DNA of 8,010 nt from Betaproteobacteria bacterium (lineage in GTDB: Bacteria; Pseudomonadota; Gammaproteobacteria; Burkholderiales; SG8-41), in assembly GCA_028292065.1 (NCBI GenBank), contig JAQGNC010000346.1:1-8010 (forward strand). The letters are read 5' to 3'. The position numbers were made by a program, and so were the translations under genes. Every line of letters starts with the position of its first letter. Position 1 is the stretch's first letter. Below the pieces are notes generated by a model. That model searched no databases. It had not been told where the DNA came from and saw only the letters and a list, made by a program, of their open reading frames with translations. Positions 5,942 to 8,010 of the stretch are shown here, one piece after another.

Positions 5942-7038
5942 ATCTTAGAAGCCTCGATCAGGATGTGATCGAAGTCCGAGTCCGCCGGCGTCACGAACCA
6001 GTTGGCCGCTTGCATCAGCGTCGGGGCGACGCCCGCCAGCGCGGGCTCGCGCGCTTTGAACATGAAGCGGTGCGAAGGTCTCGCGCGCACGCAGCCGAGC
6101 GTGCGCAGCACGTACTCCGCGCGCGGGTCCCACTGCTCGAGAAACACCGCGGCCACGCCTTTCCTGTCGAGCTCGCCGATCACGAGCGCGAGCAGCGGCG
6201 CGACCCAGCGCCGCCGGGTGAAATAATCGACGACGCGCCCGATGCGATGACCTTTCCAGTCGGTCACGCGCACGACGGCATAGCCGACGACCGCGCCTTT
6301 GCGCGTGAGGTAATAGCGGTCGTAGAACACGCGGTGCGGGCCTTCGTCGAAGCGCCAGCGCAGGGTTTCGAAATCGCGTTTCGCCACCACCGGGTGCTCG
6401 CGGCTCACGTCGTGCCACAGCGCCTCGGCGCGCTCGTCGAACGCTTTGACCGACTCGAGCGAGACCCGGGCGATCACGCCGCGCAGCCCCGCCACGAAGC
6501 GCGCGCTGCCGCCGACGACGAACCTCGGCGCGAGCTTTCCCAGCACCGGCGGCAGGTTGAGGAGTTTGGCGCTCGCAGCGGCGTCGAGCGGCCGCACGAA
6601 GAGCGAGAGCCGGCCGGCGTCGTGCCATCCCGCGCGGCGCACGCTGCGGTACGCCATGTCCTCCAGGCCGAGGCCGAGCATGATGTCGGTGCTGCCGGCG
6701 TTCGCCGCGAAGAGCGCCGGCGACACCCCTTTCAAGCGCCACTCCGGGTGCACCATCCAGTCGATGAGCCACGCCGCGCGCTCCTCCGAGTCGCCGATCT
6801 TGAGCCTCGTCGGGATGCTCGCCTGCTGCGCGACCACGACACCGTCGCGCTTGCAGAGCCACAGGGAAGCGCCTTCGGGATCGCGGTGCGGGTTGCGCTC
6901 GAAAAGCCATTCGAAGAAGCGGTCGTCGCAGTGGCGCGAGTCGGCGCCGAAGTACTCGCGCTGGAAGGCGCAAAGCGCTTCGCGGTCGCCCGGCTCGTAG
7001 CGCACGACCGATCGCGCGATCTCGGCGGCATAGCTCAT
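5932..7038 (-). CDS. Acyltransferase-like protein with two GNAT-like halves
   Basis: This 368-aa protein looks like two GNAT (Gcn5-related N-acyltransferase) folds in tandem, as in FemAB-like proteins. The first half carries WLIDWMVHPEWRLKGVSPALFAA (around residues 90-112). There Arg101-Leu-Lys-Gly104-Val-Ser sits where the acyl-CoA-binding R/Q-x-x-G-x-G/A loop is expected, with Ser in place of the last Gly/Ala. The second half has GAVVGYAVVRVTD, then a VVDYFTRR strand and LGCVRARPSHRFMFK near the end. The acceptor substrate is unknown. I chose ATG 7038 (MSYAAEIARS) because AAGGG lies 7 nt upstream on the minus strand (7046-7050); a longer frame to 7152 would need a TTG start and overlap the methyltransferase gene. 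It lies 49 nt after that gene and is probably co-transcribed. Its stop codon is inside the third repeat copy. Confidence 0.75.
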   Translation of the reverse strand: MSYAAEIARSVVRYEPGDREALCAFQREYFGADSRHCDDRFFEWLFERNPHRDPEGASLWLCKRDGVVVAQQASIPTRLKIGDSEERAAWLIDWMVHPEWRLKGVSPALFAANAGSTDIMLGLGLEDMAYRSVRRAGWHDAGRLSLFVRPLDAAASAKLLNLPPVLGKLAPRFVVGGSARFVAGLRGVIARVSLESVKAFDERAEALWHDVSREHPVVAKRDFETLRWRFDEGPHRVFYDRYYLTRKGAVVGYAVVRVTDWKGHRIGRVVDYFTRRRWVAPLLALVIGELDRKGVAAVFLEQWDPRAEYVLRTLGCVRARPSHRFMFKAREPALAGVAPTLMQAANWFVTPADSDFDHILIEASKIGG

Positions 7039-7087
7039 CGGCGAGCCCTTGCCGCGGGCGGTCGGAATGCTGTCACTGCGGAATCGG

Positions 7088-7774
7088 TCATGCGCTCTTG
7101 CGGTATCCCAGCACCACGCGGCCTTCGCCGGCGGCGTTTTGTGCGACCGCAATGCCTTCGTATTCGCGGGCGCGGTCGAAAAGTATCGTCACCTGCCGGT
7201 CCTGTCCGAGACCCACTTCGAAGAGCAGCACGCCGCCCGGCCGCAGGAACGCGAGCGCGTCCTTCACGACGCGCACGTGGATGCCGAGGCCGTACGGGCC
7301 CGCGGCGAAAGCTTCACGCGGCTCGAGATCGAGCAGGACCGCGCGCTCGCCTTCGAGACGCTTGTCCGAAATGTAAGGCGGATTGCACACGACCGCGTCG
7401 ATCGTGCCTTCGAGACCGAGGCCGTCGAACGCCGCGAAGAGATCGCCCTGATGCACGAATACCCGATCGGCGAGTCCGAGGCGCTCGACGTTGCGCTGCG
7501 CGATCTGCACGCACGGCGTGGTGAGATCGGCAGCCCACACGCGAGCGTCGGCAACGTGCTGCGCGACTGCGCAGGCGAGATTGCCCGCACCGCAGCACAT
7601 GTCGATGGCGCGCGAGGGCGCACCCATGCGTTGGAGCGCCTCGACCGCGGTGTTGCCGAGCAGCTCGGTCTCGGCGCGCGGCACGAGCGCGCCCGGCGCG
7701 ACGTAAAGCTCGAGCCCCATGAACGTCGTGGTGCCGCGCTCGAAGGCATGCGCGACGATTTCGGTTTCATCCAT
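7088..7774 (-). CDS. HemK/PrmC-like SAM-dependent methyltransferase, short form
   Basis: This 228-aa methyltransferase resembles PrmC/HemK, which methylates the glutamine of the GGQ motif in peptide release factors. VPRAETELL (residues 31-39) stands at the family's IPRPETE site. Motif I is DMCCGAGNL (58-66), Asp83 probably follows strand 2, and the N-glutamine signature NPPY is at 131-134. Next come LEPREAFAAGPYGLGIHVRVV and LRPGGVLLFEVGLGQ, as in PrmC. It lacks the family's N-terminal helical domain of about 70 residues, which in PrmC helps bind the release factor. An in-frame TGA at 7793-7795 (minus strand) rules out a longer start. It is not next to prfA, so it is more likely a paralogue with another substrate than the true PrmC. 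The ribosome site is weak. The acyltransferase gene follows after 49 nt. Confidence 0.82.
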   Translation of the reverse strand: MDETEIVAHAFERGTTTFMGLELYVAPGALVPRAETELLGNTAVEALQRMGAPSRAIDMCCGAGNLACAVAQHVADARVWAADLTTPCVQIAQRNVERLGLADRVFVHQGDLFAAFDGLGLEGTIDAVVCNPPYISDKRLEGERAVLLDLEPREAFAAGPYGLGIHVRVVKDALAFLRPGGVLLFEVGLGQDRQVTILFDRAREYEGIAVAQNAAGEGRVVLGYRKSA

Positions 7775-7985
7775 GCCTGCACCGCCCGGTAGTCATCGCC
7801 TACGTACTCGCGCCACCGGCAACCGCTGAGACTGCTGCTGTCAAGCGCGACTTAGGCTGCGTGAGCATTAAAGGCGTTGTGGTGATAAATTCTATCAACG
7901 AACAAAATGGAACAGCCTCGGCGGGCGGAGAGGTTCCACAGAACATACGCACGGTTGGCCTCGCAATACCAATAAGGTGCGAAGA
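7775..7985. other. Divergent intergenic region with lower GC
   Basis: No convincing gene is seen. The stretch is less GC-rich than its surroundings and lies between the minus-strand methyltransferase gene and a possible + strand gene at 7986, as expected for a divergent promoter region. It holds TTGACA on the minus strand (7844-7839), a perfect -35 hexamer without a good -10 at 17 bp, and the palindrome TGATAaattcTATCA at 7883-7897. Both strands happen to be open over much of it (minus 8009-7800 and a + frame from about 7789), but neither translation looks like a family I recognise. Confidence 0.45.
7883..7897. promoter_or_regulatory. Operator-like palindrome TGATA-N5-TATCA
   Basis: Perfect 5-bp arms surround AATTC in the intergenic region. 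On the minus strand TAGAAT within it could serve as a -10 box. It could be a repressor site or chance; no regulator gene is nearby to support it. Confidence 0.22.
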
Positions 7986-8010
7986 ATGGATGTTGTCGAC
8001 GCGCTTCACT
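7986..8010 (+). CDS. Possible start of a new + strand gene, cut by window edge
   Basis: ATG 7986 is preceded by AAGGTG (7974-7979) with 6 nt between, a good ribosome-binding arrangement, and reads MDVVDALH before the window ends. The preceding intergenic region fits a divergent promoter. Only eight codons are visible, so no product can be named and the call may be wrong. Confidence 0.3.

Noticed and set aside
5485..5968. Open frames on both strands across the repeat block, giving GSDPG/GVRP-rich translations
   Set aside because: They are translations of the GGGGTCAGACCCC palindromes and run antisense into or out of real genes. The low-complexity repeats and lack of ribosome sites mark them as spurious.
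5965..7792. Long + strand open frames opposite the acyltransferase and methyltransferase genes
   Set aside because: They are shadow frames of high-GC coding DNA, rich in Arg/His/Glu with no recognisable motif, while the minus strand carries clear family motifs and a good ribosome site.
7839..7874. TTAGGC...AGGCGTTG read as an integron attC site
   Set aside because: The core sites are not properly inverted, no second core pair exists, and there is no cassette array.
7800..8009. Minus-strand 69-codon open frame at the right edge
   Set aside because: No recognisable family, it would occupy the likely divergent promoter region, and its start has no ribosome site visible within the window.

Overview
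The window is dense, high-GC bacterial chromosome with short intergenic gaps. The codon bias and the set of protein families (class 3 lipase, DUF1178 protein, UspA, rhomboid, GalE/Ugd) suggest a proteobacterium, probably a betaproteobacterium. That placement is an inference from gene content and composition; no marker gene here fixes it.

Layout, left to right. (1) Bases 2-859 carry the 3' part of a class 3 lipase gene (+), followed by a terminator-like hairpin. (2) An intact tRNA-Leu(UAA) gene with encoded CCA (996-1084) lies only 18 nt upstream of galE (UDP-glucose 4-epimerase), and galE is followed 19 nt later by a UDP-glucose 6-dehydrogenase gene. The two enzymes give UDP-galactose and UDP-glucuronate, precursors for cell-surface polysaccharide, and look like one operon that may be read through from the tRNA. 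(3) After a 236-bp gap holding a REP-like repeat come three + strand single genes: a rhomboid-family membrane protease, a DUF1178 zinc-ribbon protein and a UspA universal stress protein. (4) uspA converges on a minus-strand pair: a HemK/PrmC-like methyltransferase gene followed by an acyltransferase-like gene with two GNAT-like halves. These two are 49 nt apart and probably co-transcribed. (5) Between the convergent stops lies an amplified repeat block (about 5613-5941). It has three copies of the uspA 3' end and seven GGGGTC(A/T)GACCCC palindromes, one of them decayed, including a long hairpin. (6) The last 236 bases are less GC-rich and look like a divergent intergenic region; a possible new + strand gene begins at 7986 and runs off the edge.

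I see no CRISPR array, no transposase gene, no phage or toxin-antitoxin genes and no clear novel defence or biosynthetic system. The most interesting structure is the repeat block between uspA and the acyltransferase gene, which appears to have grown by tandem duplication across a convergent junction where the two stop codons were originally about 7 nt apart. Next is the very tight tRNA-Leu/galE junction.
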